DNA of 23,263 nt from Fimenecus sp045631225 (lineage in GTDB: Bacteria > Bacillota > Clostridia > Oscillospirales > Acutalibacteraceae). Below, piece after piece: positions 1 through 6,218 of this stretch. The position numbers and the translations under genes are program-made. Within the stretch, counting starts at the first letter, position 1. Each line of letters starts with the position of its first letter. Under the pieces are notes generated by a model. It was not told the origin of the DNA, did no database searches, and was given only the letters and a program-made list of their open reading frames with translations. The stretch is taken from contig JAZQUG010000043.1 in NCBI GenBank assembly GCA_045631225.1, positions 1 to 23,263 on the forward strand. The letters run 5' to 3'.

Positions 1-253
1 TGGCTGCGGTGATTTATTGCTTGCCGACAAAGAGAGAAAAGATTTATACAAAGAAACTTTCAATATAAATGAATTCGACATGGAAACAGGTGCAGAAGCT
101 TCTGTTTGTTATGACGCAGGTATTCCCTTCCTTGCAATCAGACAGGTCAGCGATACAGCAGATGATACTGCCGCAGAGAGTTACAGAGAACTTAATGCTT
201 CTCAACCCGTCGATCTTACAGTAGTTATAAAAAAAATCATCGAATTATTATAA
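1..253 (+). CDS. Nucleoside phosphorylase/MTA-SAH nucleosidase family protein, 3' end only
   Basis: Only the C-terminal ~83 residues are present; the frame is open from base 2, so the gene begins outside the window. The visible part has the hallmark of the PNP/UDP phosphorylase superfamily: DMETGAE (the acidic Met-Glu ribose-binding segment), then the strand IPFLAIRQVSDTAD, whose SDxAD aspartate is the catalytic acid in 5'-methylthioadenosine/S-adenosylhomocysteine nucleosidases. Such enzymes cleave MTA and SAH to adenine and a thioribose or homocysteine precursor in the cytoplasm. DMETGAE departs from the usual MEGAA or MESAA, so another nucleoside phosphorylase is possible. No clear hairpin terminator follows before the tRNA promoter at 321. 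Confidence 0.68.
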   Translation, partial: GCGDLLLADKERKDLYKETFNINEFDMETGAEASVCYDAGIPFLAIRQVSDTADDTAAESYRELNASQPVDLTVVIKKIIELL

Positions 254-320
254 AAAACCACGCAAAATAGCCATTTAGAAAAAACCTTAAAAAAAATTGA
301 AAAAAATTTAAAAAAAGGTA

Positions 321-349
321 TTGACAAATCGGATTTCATGAGCTATAAT
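321..349 (+). promoter_or_regulatory. Consensus sigma-A promoter of the tRNA-Met/tRNA-Glu operon
   Basis: A perfect TTGACA (321-326) and a perfect TATAAT (344-349) are separated by 17 bp, ending 40 bp before the first tRNA base. An A-rich stretch (282-318) just upstream could act as an UP element. Such a consensus promoter fits stable-RNA expression. Confidence 0.9.
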
Positions 350-389
350 AACACACGTTGCTGAACGAAAGACACAACGAAACAAACAC

Positions 390-466
390 GGCGGCATAGC
401 TCAGCTGGCTAGAGCATTCGGTTCATACCCGACAGGTCATTGGTTCAAATCCGATTGCCGCTACCA
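390..466 (+). tRNA. tRNA-Met (anticodon CAT), elongator type
   Basis: Folds into a full cloverleaf of 77 nt with encoded CCA. The acceptor GGCGGCA pairs with TGCCGCT (one G-U at the end), the D stem is GCTC/GAGC, the anticodon loop TTCATAC gives CAT, and the T stem is ATTGG/CCGAT. The outermost anticodon-stem pair (27-43) is a U-C mismatch. The body resembles the Bacillus elongator tRNA-Met, and there is no initiator-type unpaired C1. tRNA-Ile2, read by a lysidine-modified CAT, cannot be strictly excluded. It is the first gene of a two-tRNA transcript. Confidence 0.93.
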
Positions 467-495
467 ACCGTCAGCTAAGCCTGACGGTGTAATAT

Positions 496-570
496 GGCCC
501 GGTGGTCAAGCGGTCAAGACACCGCCCTTTCACGGCGGTAACACGGGTCCGATTCCCGTCCGGGTCACCA
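496..570 (+). tRNA. tRNA-Glu (anticodon TTC)
   Basis: A 75-nt cloverleaf with encoded CCA. The acceptor GGCCCGG pairs with CCGGGTC, the anticodon stem CCGCC/GGCGG encloses CTTTCAC (anticodon TTC), and the T stem is ACGGG/CCCGT. It lies 29 bp after tRNA-Met in the same transcript and is followed by a terminator. Its T arm and acceptor 3' strand are repeated at 741-764. Confidence 0.95.
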
Positions 571-665
571 CGAAGAAGCATCGCAGTAGCGGTGCTTTTT
601 TATTTTGTAAATTTCAAATCATAATAATCGAACCCGTGAGGGTTTTTGCGTTAAGAAAATAGTCC
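550..665 (+). repeat. Direct repeat, copy 1 (tRNA-Glu 3' end plus terminator region)
   Basis: About 116 bp that recur at 744-860. The unit starts inside the T loop of tRNA-Glu and runs through the acceptor strand, CCA, the terminator, the AACCC/GGGTT hairpin and the first arm of the 656-679 hairpin. The two copies differ only by GT versus AC in the terminator loop (586-587) and by one extra T in a T-rich stretch. Confidence 0.93.
577..602 (+). terminator. Intrinsic terminator of the tRNA operon
   Basis: Stem AGCATCGC (577-584) pairs with GCGGTGCT (589-596) through one G-U pair, with loop AGTA, and runs directly into T6. It starts 6 nt after the tRNA-Glu CCA. Confidence 0.9.
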
Positions 666-679
666 GGTGGACTATTTTT
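656..679 (+). terminator. Second terminator-like hairpin downstream of tRNA-Glu
   Basis: AAAATAGTCC (656-665) pairs perfectly with GGACTATTTT (669-678) around a GGT loop and ends in T5. A shorter hairpin, AACCC-GTGA-GGGTT followed by T's, precedes it at 631-647. The core GTCCGGTGGAC recurs in the repeat at the far end of the window, so this may be part of an interspersed repeat rather than a dedicated terminator. Confidence 0.5.
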
Positions 680-740
680 AGCAAAAAGTGGTGAAGGCGT
701 AAGCCGAGCCGATAGTATGCAAGGCATAGCCGCAGCAGAC

Positions 741-764
741 GGTCGATTCCCGTCCGGGTCACCA
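741..764 (+). pseudogene. 3' fragment of tRNA-Glu (T arm and acceptor strand only)
   Basis: The sequence matches the T-loop, T-stem 3' side, acceptor 3' strand and CCA of the tRNA-Glu at 496-570. No D arm, anticodon arm or 5' acceptor strand lies upstream, so it cannot make a tRNA. It is the leading edge of direct repeat copy 2. Confidence 0.82.
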
Positions 765-860
765 CGAAGAAGCATCGCAACAGCGGTGCTTTTTTATTTT
801 TGTAAATTTCAAATCATAATAATCGAACCCGTGAGGGTTTTTGCGTTAAGAAAATAGTCC
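744..860 (+). repeat. Direct repeat, copy 2
   Basis: 117 bp nearly identical to 550-665, set 194 bp further on. The sequence between the copies (666-743) holds the closing arm of a hairpin and about 60 bp of unrelated, GC-richer sequence with no gene. After 860 the copy diverges, but a degraded hairpin (AAATAGTCC facing GGGCTGTTATTT) with a T-run remains. Close identity implies a recent duplication or ongoing conversion. Confidence 0.93.
771..796 (+). terminator. Duplicated copy of the tRNA terminator
   Basis: Same AGCATCGC/GCGGTGCT stem as 577-602 but with loop AACA, followed by T6. It lies in copy 2 of the direct repeat and now follows only a tRNA fragment. The loop changed while the stem was kept. 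Confidence 0.7.
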
Positions 861-916
861 ACAAGTTGGGCTGTTATTTTTTTGTAAAAACAGATGTATA
901 ATAAATCGAATTATAA

Positions 917-941
917 AAAGCCACACATTTTGTGTGACTTT
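917..941 (-). terminator. Terminator of the HTH-desulfoferrodoxin gene
   Basis: AAAGCCACACA and TGTGTGACTTT form a stem with one C-A mismatch and a 3-nt loop, flanked by A's on one side and T's on the other, so it can work in both directions. It lies ~70 bp beyond the stop of the minus-strand regulator. Between 861 and 1009 nothing else is recognisable. Confidence 0.65.
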
Positions 942-1009
942 TCTTTTAATCTTAAATCATTCGAAATTTGCTACACTTGAATATTACAATTCCAAATCAG
1001 TTATAGTTT

Positions 1010-1594
1010 TTACACTTTCTTTCTCATAAGTCCGTGCTTGTTACAATAAATATACAGATATCCTCTGCCACGGAACTGCATTCTTGTTTCTGCATTTCCC
1101 TCAGGATACAGCTTTACAAAATGGACTTTATCTGATGTTACATAAGCTATAAACGAGATATAATGAGTTTTGGTCATATGGTGATTAACCGTAATAAACT
1201 TCTCATCTTCCACATTTTCAATAGTTATAATATGTCCATCATCAGTTTCTTCAGCTTCAAGAGGTGGCAAAGTGATACCGCAACAACTGATTACTGTCTC
1301 CCCTGTTGTGTGAATTACGTTTCCACAAACGGGACAAACATAAAACTTTGAAAACAGAATATTTGATGAAATATTCTTATTGATTATAGTTTCTCCTGAC
1401 ATAAGCTCCATTACAGAAACACCAAGAGCCTGACTCAACGGCTCAACAAGTGAGATATCAGGTAAACCTTTTGCAGTTTCCCATTTAGAAACTGCTTTAC
1501 TGCTGACACCGATTTTTTCAGCAAGCTGAAGTTGTGTAATGCCTTTGTTTTCCCTTAATTTTTTAATTGCAGAGCCCGTTATATATGAATTCAT
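1010..1594 (-). CDS. XRE-family HTH regulator fused to a complete desulfoferrodoxin (superoxide reductase) domain
   Basis: 194 residues. Residues 6-62 are a Cro/CI-type helix-turn-helix (IKKLRENKGITQLQLAEKIG, then SSKAVSKWE). Residues 84-110 match the desulforedoxin Fe(Cys)4 centre: C87-x2-C90 and the C104-C105 pair. Residues 118-190 match the superoxide reductase fold. All five residues expected to bind the catalytic iron are present: H121, H138, H144, C184 and H187 in YCNKHGL. The lysine that usually precedes the first His (EKH) is a glycine. Known desulfoferrodoxins reduce superoxide to peroxide; here the fusion suggests redox or superoxide sensing, which is inference. The start is the ATG at 1594 with AAAGGAG 8 bp upstream; an in-frame extension to 1663 lacks an RBS and would cover the promoter. 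It is divergent from the membrane-protein operon at 1739. Confidence 0.88.
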   Translation of the reverse strand: MNSYITGSAIKKLRENKGITQLQLAEKIGVSSKAVSKWETAKGLPDISLVEPLSQALGVSVMELMSGETIINKNISSNILFSKFYVCPVCGNVIHTTGETVISCCGITLPPLEAEETDDGHIITIENVEDEKFITVNHHMTKTHYISFIAYVTSDKVHFVKLYPEGNAETRMQFRGRGYLYIYCNKHGLMRKKV

Positions 1595-1625
1595 TATTTT
1601 AACTCCTTTGATTTTGTGTAAATAT

Positions 1626-1654
1626 ATTATAACTGTATTGTATCCACCTGACAA
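1626..1654 (-). promoter_or_regulatory. Promoter of the HTH-desulfoferrodoxin gene
   Basis: Read on the minus strand: TTGTCA (1649-1654), 17 bp, TATAAT (1626-1631). The interrupted palindrome TTGT-N9-ACAA (1638-1654) lies across the -35 and spacer and is a possible autoregulatory operator. The -35 is only 25 bp from the -35 of the divergent promoter, so one bound protein could affect both. Confidence 0.82.
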
Positions 1655-1679
1655 CCTACGCATCGTGGAATTAATTTTA

Positions 1680-1708
1680 TTGACAGAATTTTTTGTGAGA
1701 ATTATAAT
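1680..1708 (+). promoter_or_regulatory. Consensus promoter of the small-membrane-protein/PstS-like operon
   Basis: Perfect TTGACA (1680-1685), 17 bp, perfect TATAAT (1703-1708), 30 bp before the first start codon. A full-consensus promoter next to a divergent regulator suggests control by repression, which is an inference. Confidence 0.87.
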
Positions 1709-1738
1709 GAAACTATAAAAACGAAAGGAGTGGTAATT

Positions 1739-2008
1739 ATGTATGAATTAATTGGAACGTTTGCAATTCTGGCACTTCCTGTAACATTTTTATTCAGCCC
1801 TGTTATTGCACTTATTGTCAGCATTGTCAGAGTTGTAAAGTATCACAAAGTCAAACAACAATACATAGAAAATCCTGACAATTATACATATGAAGATATA
1901 ACAGCTTTAAAAAAATCTGCTGTTGCGGCTTTTATCACTTCACTGATTCTTACAATAATTGTTGTTGCTATCATTGCATTATTTGCTGAAGAAATTACAT
2001 ATATGTAG
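1739..2008 (+). CDS. Small two-TM membrane protein, paralogue of the next gene
   Basis: 89 residues of no family I recognise. There are two hydrophobic segments (about residues 5-32 and 62-84) joined by a charged loop of roughly 30 residues rich in Lys, Tyr and Asn. It ends in EEITYM. The ATG at 1739 has AAAGGAG 8 bp upstream; a GTG at 1730 overlaps that RBS and is unlikely. The next gene has the same layout, including hydrophobic ends, a YHKVKQQYIENPDN-type loop and an I-x-YM terminus, so the two look like a tandem duplication. First gene of the operon running to 3434. Confidence 0.75.
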   Translation: MYELIGTFAILALPVTFLFSPVIALIVSIVRVVKYHKVKQQYIENPDNYTYEDITALKKSAVAAFITSLILTIIVVAIIALFAEEITYM

Positions 2009-2040
2009 TTTTCATAAAAAAATCACGGAGGTATTCAATT

Positions 2041-2286
2041 ATGATTTACGGAATTATAGCAGTATTTTTAGCAGTTCCCGTTATAGCGGTTATTGGTTGG
2101 CTCTTAAATCTTATAGAGTATTGTAAAATGAAGCGGAATATTGAATCTAATCCCGACACAAACAAAAAAGAAGCCTTAAAACCCATTAAAACAAATCTTA
2201 TTATTTCCTCTGTTATAGCGTTTGTATTGGTAGCAATAATTGTTGGTTTAATAATTACATTTGCTATGGGTATTGCATATATGTAG
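2041..2286 (+). CDS. Small two-TM membrane protein, paralogue of the previous gene
   Basis: 81 residues with TM segments at about 3-25 and 52-77. The loop (YCKMKRNIESNPDTNKKEAL) lines up with the loop of the upstream gene: a Y-x-K-x-K start, then an I-E-x-NPD core, then a Lys-rich stretch. The protein ends in GIAYM. CGGAGG lies 9-14 bp before the ATG, and the gap to the first paralogue is 32 bp. Function unknown; a membrane partner of the binding protein or a stress-related small protein would both be guesses. Confidence 0.72.
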   Translation: MIYGIIAVFLAVPVIAVIGWLLNLIEYCKMKRNIESNPDTNKKEALKPIKTNLIISSVIAFVLVAIIVGLIITFAMGIAYM

Positions 2287-2296
2287 GGTGACCGAT

Positions 2297-2437
2297 ATGA
2301 AACAGAAAACTTATTATAATATTCTAATTACAATTGTTGCAATTTGCCTTATTTTGACAGTTGCACATCTTATTTATGCCATTGACGCTTATCAGCATTG
2401 CTCTATTATTTACTTCATTGCAAAGGAGCTCTGGTGA
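2297..2437 (+). CDS. 46-residue single-TM peptide
   Basis: A short open frame starting MKQKTYYN, with one hydrophobic segment (residues 9-28), then a polar turn (IDAYQHCS) and a second short hydrophobic run ending in IAKELW. Its stop lies 1 bp before the ATG of the PstS-like gene (TGATATG), which suggests translational coupling, and its 3' end contains the AAAGGAG that serves that gene. Its own RBS is weak (AGGGTG). The N-terminal positive charge followed by a TM and the operon position support real coding, but it could be a leader peptide. No family recognised. Confidence 0.55.
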   Translation: MKQKTYYNILITIVAICLILTVAHLIYAIDAYQHCSIIYFIAKELW

Positions 2438-2438
2438 T

Positions 2439-3434
2439 ATGAAAAAGAATAGTTTGCCCAAACAGATTTTCACAATACTTCTTGTAATTTCTTTATTTGT
2501 TTCATTCAATTTAAGTATTTATGCTCTTCTTACAATGCGTCTTGCAAACAATTTCAGCGATACATCGCAGGCAAAAATGATTGATATAAGTCAGTATCTT
2601 CCATTTGAAGAAAACTCCGACCTTGCAAATGTTAAATCATCATTAAAGTTTACAGATAACTTGCCTGTTTTAGATGGTGCAGCAGCACTCGTTCCTGTCT
2701 ATGCATCAATAATTCATAATGTATATCCGAAAGGCTCTGTTACTTATGATGGCGGAGAATTTTCCGACGATAATTTCTATGGTGAAAACTTTGCAAAAGA
2801 CAGTAAAATGCAATATAAAAACACAGTAAGAGGTTATCAGGCAATCGTTGACGGTGATACTGATATACTTTTCTGTGCAGCACCGTCAGCAGAGCAAAAG
2901 GCTTATGCTGAAGAAAAAGGCATTGAACTTATATATGTACCCGTTGGTCTTGAAGGGTTTGTGTTTTTTGTAAACTCAAATAATCCCGTTGATAACCTTA
3001 CCACAAGCCAGGTCCGTGACATTTATGGTGGAAAATACAAGAACTGGTCACAGGTTGGTGGCCCGAACAGAATTATCAATCCTGTCACACGATTAGAAGG
3101 TAGCGGAAGTCAATCGGCAATGAACACCTTTATGGGCGACACAGAAATTGCACCCAAATCTCCTCTTGCAATCACAGGTGGTTCAATCGGTTTTTCATTC
3201 CGTTATTATATGGACGGAATCGTTGCAAACAGTGGTGTTAAAATGCTGTCACTTAATGGTGTTTATCCAAGTGCTGAAAATATTCAGAATGGCTCATACC
3301 CTGTTGTTGCAAAGTTTTATGCTATTTATCGTGCTGACAACAAAAATGAAAACATACATGTTCTTATAGACTGGCTACTATCCGATGAAGGGCAAAAACT
3401 TATTGAAAAAACAGGTTATGTAAGAATCAAATAG
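2439..3434 (+). CDS. PstS-like substrate-binding protein, N-terminally membrane-anchored
   Basis: 331 residues. Residues 1-34 are a lysine-led hydrophobic segment without a lipobox cysteine, so the protein is probably held by an uncleaved TM helix or released by signal peptidase rather than being a lipoprotein. The rest is a periplasmic-binding-protein (PBP-like, PstS type) domain: a DGDTDILFCAAPS segment, then VNSNNPVDNLTTSQVRDIY with YKNWSQVGG, then TRLEGSGSQSAMNTFM, which matches the phosphate-binding R-x-x-GSG-T/S loop of PstS. No PstC, PstA or PstB gene is nearby, so it may be a sensor or scavenging protein rather than the receptor of a linked ABC importer. AAAGGAG lies 11 bp before the ATG. 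An in-frame TTG at 2361 is less likely because it has no RBS. Confidence 0.8.
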   Translation: MKKNSLPKQIFTILLVISLFVSFNLSIYALLTMRLANNFSDTSQAKMIDISQYLPFEENSDLANVKSSLKFTDNLPVLDGAAALVPVYASIIHNVYPKGSVTYDGGEFSDDNFYGENFAKDSKMQYKNTVRGYQAIVDGDTDILFCAAPSAEQKAYAEEKGIELIYVPVGLEGFVFFVNSNNPVDNLTTSQVRDIYGGKYKNWSQVGGPNRIINPVTRLEGSGSQSAMNTFMGDTEIAPKSPLAITGGSIGFSFRYYMDGIVANSGVKMLSLNGVYPSAENIQNGSYPVVAKFYAIYRADNKNENIHVLIDWLLSDEGQKLIEKTGYVRIK

Positions 3435-3437
3435 AAC

Positions 3438-3478
3438 AAAGACCTTGAGGACCATAAAAATCTTCAAGGTCTTTTATT
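3438..3478. terminator. Bidirectional terminator between converging genes
   Basis: AAAGACCTTGA (3438-3448) pairs perfectly with TCAAGGTCTTT (3464-3474) and is flanked by A's and T's. It ends both the PstS-like operon and the GH127 gene, whose stop is 6 bp away. Confidence 0.88.
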
Positions 3479-3479
3479 G

Positions 3480-5789
3480 TTATACTTTTTTAACTATACT
3501 TAATTTATCGAAAATTCCACCTGCAAAGCTACCTGCTTCTGCCTGGAATTTCACAGTAATCTTTGCCTTATCGCCTATCATACTCTGTGGGAGTTCATAG
3601 TACATATCGTAGAAATTATTTGGATTCGGGTCTTCAAGTATTACATCTGCAAGAAGCTCACCATCAACAAGGATTTTGAATTTTCTACCCACATCACCAC
3701 TGTAATATTTAACTTTAAGATAATTTGTGGTTGTGTTGTCAACTGCCATATCATAACTGAACCATCCCTCGGAATGGGCATCGCGGAACATAAGTCCCTT
3801 ATGGTTTCCTGATGTTGAATTTTCCGACTTTAAGTTATGGGAAAACTCATACTGGTCGTTACCTACAGGCAAAGAGTCAATTACAACATACTTATCATCA
3901 TTATTTTCAGGTAATTTTGTCCGGCTGTCTGCAAGGGTGAAATAAATTCCGTAACGATTTGTGTGTTGCTTGTAATGTGGTGAGAAAATCAGTTTCTGAT
4001 TTGTGCCCTTCAGTTCAAAATTGAGAGTGTCACCGATTCTTACAAGATTATTTTTAAGGTTGCAAAGCCACATTCCCACAGTACTTTTTTCAACAACAAG
4101 AACATCACTTATTGTTGCATCCCAGAGCGGAACTGTAACATTAACACCTGTTGTGCCTGTATTCATATCCTTTTGTCCCATATCTGCACTGAGCACCCAA
4201 GGACCATATTTGAATGCAACCGTGTTTTCATTGTCGGGAAGAGGATATGCTGCAACCTGCATATTCATTTCATATTCGATTGTGTCACCATCATTCCACT
4301 CTCGCTGGAGAGTAATAAAACCATCTTTTACAACGACAATTTTCTTCTCTCCATTAATGCTGACAGTTGGCTTATCCTCACACCAATCAGGCACTTTAAG
4401 AACAATTTTTGCATCTGCAGAGCCACTTATTGTGAAAGTTACCTTTGGCAATTCTGCATTCTGGGTAATTGTAAGTCCTTTTTCTTCCCAAGCTACTTTT
4501 GATGATGTGTAACGATTTACAAATATGCTGTCTGCACCATAGAAATAAATACTATCACCGAGTTTTGAGAAATTCTCCATTCCTGAACCTGTACAACACC
4601 AGAAATGGTCAGTCGGTGAACTGTAAACCTTGAAAAATCCCGTTGCCATAGGTTGAAAATATGTTGTCATTCCTGTTTCAGGATTCTGTGATGAAAGAAT
4701 TGCATTGATAAATGTATTTTCGTAGTAATCAGAGTATTTCTTGTCACCTGTTACCTTGAAAAGTGCACGTGTAAGCTTCAACATATTATATGTGTTACAG
4801 GTTTCACAGTTGCAGTTTGTACGCTCCGCATCAAGAACCTTTGGCTCACCAAAATGTTCCCACTCACTGTTGCCACCTGTAATATATGTATGATTTTGTA
4901 TAACCATTTCCCAGAAATTAGCCGCAACCTGAAGATAATACTCCTCACCTGTTACTGTGTATCTGTTGATAGCTCCTACAATTTTAGGAATTGTTGTATT
5001 AGCGTGCTTGCCGTTTAAAACATCTTCGCCTTTGTACAATGGTTCAAAAAGTGTCATTTCATCAAAGCTGTGTGCCGCTGACAAATGATTCTCATTCTTT
5101 GTGTATTTATAAAGGTTGTAAAGGCAGTCATTCATACCGCCATATTCCACATTAAGGACAGTTTTCTGTGTTTCTTCTGTCCATTTGCTTGTATGACTAT
5201 ACACCCAATCACCAAGTCGGGATGCAATTCGAAGTGCATCCTTATTCCCTGTAAAGATATATACATCAATAAGTCCTGCAAGGATTTTGTGCATTGAGTA
5301 CCAAGGCACCCAAGTGCCTGTTGTATTGCCGTTTTCAATCTGGTCAAAATGGCTTTCAGGAATTGCATGGAGATAGCCATTCTTAAGCTGACAACCCTCT
5401 AAAACAAAAATCATATAGTCTGTGATTTTCTTTAATTCCTTGTCATCTGATGTAGCATATGCCTGAGAAACGGCAGTAAGGTAATGACCAAGAGTATGGC
5501 CCTGAATTGCTGATGTTTCCCATCCGCCATATTTTTCCGCATTAATTTTTCTGCCTGAAATATCACCAAATCCTCGCATAAGACGGTTTGCATCAAGAGA
5601 TTTTAAATATTCAACTTCCTTTTCAAAGGCATTCTGTTCATAACTATCCAAAAGTGTTACGTTTTTCATAGAAAACTCCTCCAACGGTGAATCAAGCGGT
5701 TCAATTCTGACGTTAATCAAATCTTTGTTGCTAAAACACGGAAATAAAGATAAAATCGACATAATAATTGCTATTATCTTTTTAATCAT
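3480..5789 (-). CDS. GH127 family glycosidase (beta-L-arabinofuranosidase type), secreted
   Basis: 769 residues. An N-terminal hydrophobic signal (1-20) is followed by the (alpha/alpha)6 barrel of GH127 (old DUF1680). The motif GGWETSAIQGHTLGHYL (88-104) is typical. The zinc and catalytic residues of this family can be placed: E329 and C331 in CETC, and C398-C399 in HFWCCTGSGMENF. One Cys of that pair is the nucleophile in the Bifidobacterium HypBA1 enzyme. Beta-sandwich domains follow, with a C-terminal ~120-residue module (about 640-769) resembling accessory domains of related proteins. Known members remove L-arabinofuranose from plant glycans or hydroxyproline-linked oligosaccharides. The sequence LFPC near the N-terminus is not a good lipobox. 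GGGAG precedes the ATG. It stands alone, with no sugar transporter beside it. Confidence 0.88.
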   Translation of the reverse strand: MIKKIIAIIMSILSLFPCFSNKDLINVRIEPLDSPLEEFSMKNVTLLDSYEQNAFEKEVEYLKSLDANRLMRGFGDISGRKINAEKYGGWETSAIQGHTLGHYLTAVSQAYATSDDKELKKITDYMIFVLEGCQLKNGYLHAIPESHFDQIENGNTTGTWVPWYSMHKILAGLIDVYIFTGNKDALRIASRLGDWVYSHTSKWTEETQKTVLNVEYGGMNDCLYNLYKYTKNENHLSAAHSFDEMTLFEPLYKGEDVLNGKHANTTIPKIVGAINRYTVTGEEYYLQVAANFWEMVIQNHTYITGGNSEWEHFGEPKVLDAERTNCNCETCNTYNMLKLTRALFKVTGDKKYSDYYENTFINAILSSQNPETGMTTYFQPMATGFFKVYSSPTDHFWCCTGSGMENFSKLGDSIYFYGADSIFVNRYTSSKVAWEEKGLTITQNAELPKVTFTISGSADAKIVLKVPDWCEDKPTVSINGEKKIVVVKDGFITLQREWNDGDTIEYEMNMQVAAYPLPDNENTVAFKYGPWVLSADMGQKDMNTGTTGVNVTVPLWDATISDVLVVEKSTVGMWLCNLKNNLVRIGDTLNFELKGTNQKLIFSPHYKQHTNRYGIYFTLADSRTKLPENNDDKYVVIDSLPVGNDQYEFSHNLKSENSTSGNHKGLMFRDAHSEGWFSYDMAVDNTTTNYLKVKYYSGDVGRKFKILVDGELLADVILEDPNPNNFYDMYYELPQSMIGDKAKITVKFQAEAGSFAGGIFDKLSIVKKV

Positions 5790-5815
5790 AAGCTTCTCCC
5801 ATATTTTTTGAAATT

Positions 5816-5844
5816 ATTTTATCATACAATCTTTCCCACTGCAA
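5816..5844 (-). promoter_or_regulatory. Promoter of the GH127 gene
   Basis: On the minus strand TTGCAG (5839-5844), 17 bp, TAAAAT (5816-5821), about 27 bp before the ATG. It nearly abuts the divergent promoter at 5847-5875. Confidence 0.65.
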
Positions 5845-5846
5845 TA

Positions 5847-5875
5847 TTGTAATTTTTCAGTTAAAACTATATAAT
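5847..5875 (+). promoter_or_regulatory. Promoter of the MGMT-like gene
   Basis: TTGTAA (5847-5852), 17 bp, TATAAT (5870-5875), 27 bp before the ATG. It begins 2 bp beyond the -35 of the GH127 promoter. Confidence 0.7.
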
Positions 5876-5902
5876 ATTTGTGAAACAAATCAGAGGTGAA
5901 AT

Positions 5903-6211
5903 ATGACAACATTTGAGAGAATTTATGAGGTAGTGAAAAATATTCCGAAAGGAAAAGTTGCAACATATGGTCAGGTGGCCTTACTTGCAGGAAATCCAAG
6001 ATGGGCAAGAGTTGTGGGATATGCTTTACACAATAATCCTGCACCAGGAATTATCCCTTGCCACAGAGTTGTGAATCGTGAAGGCAGAGTCTCATATGCC
6101 TTTGCTTTTGGCGGTGGTGAAACACAGAGAGAGTTGCTCGAAAAAGAAGGAATAGTCTTTGAAAACGACGGACATATTGACCTTTCCAAATATGGAATTA
6201 ATCTGTATTGA
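5903..6211 (+). CDS. MGMT-family protein (DNA-binding/alkyl-acceptor domain only)
   Basis: 102 residues equal to the C-terminal domain of O6-alkylguanine-DNA alkyltransferases. It has TYGQVA (21-26), R-VVGYALHNNP (36-46) and the active-site motif IPCHRVV with C53. The N-terminal domain of full-length Ogt/MGMT is absent. Alkyltransferase-like proteins of this size usually have Trp in place of the Cys (PWHR), while this one keeps the Cys, so it may still accept an alkyl group or act as a damage-recognition protein. GAGGTG precedes the ATG. Confidence 0.85.
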   Translation: MTTFERIYEVVKNIPKGKVATYGQVALLAGNPRWARVVGYALHNNPAPGIIPCHRVVNREGRVSYAFAFGGGETQRELLEKEGIVFENDGHIDLSKYGINLY

Positions 6212-6218
6212 TATTTCC

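Noticed and set aside
254..320. Terminator after the nucleoside phosphorylase gene
   Set aside because: The sequence is rich in A-runs but I find no stem followed by a T-run.
550..860. CRISPR-like array
   Set aside because: Only two long repeat units with a tRNA fragment; no short regularly spaced repeats here or elsewhere in the window.
4003..4512. Open frame of 169 codons on the plus strand inside the GH127 gene
   Set aside because: It is antisense to a well supported catalytic protein, has no RBS or family resemblance, and arises from codon bias of the real gene.
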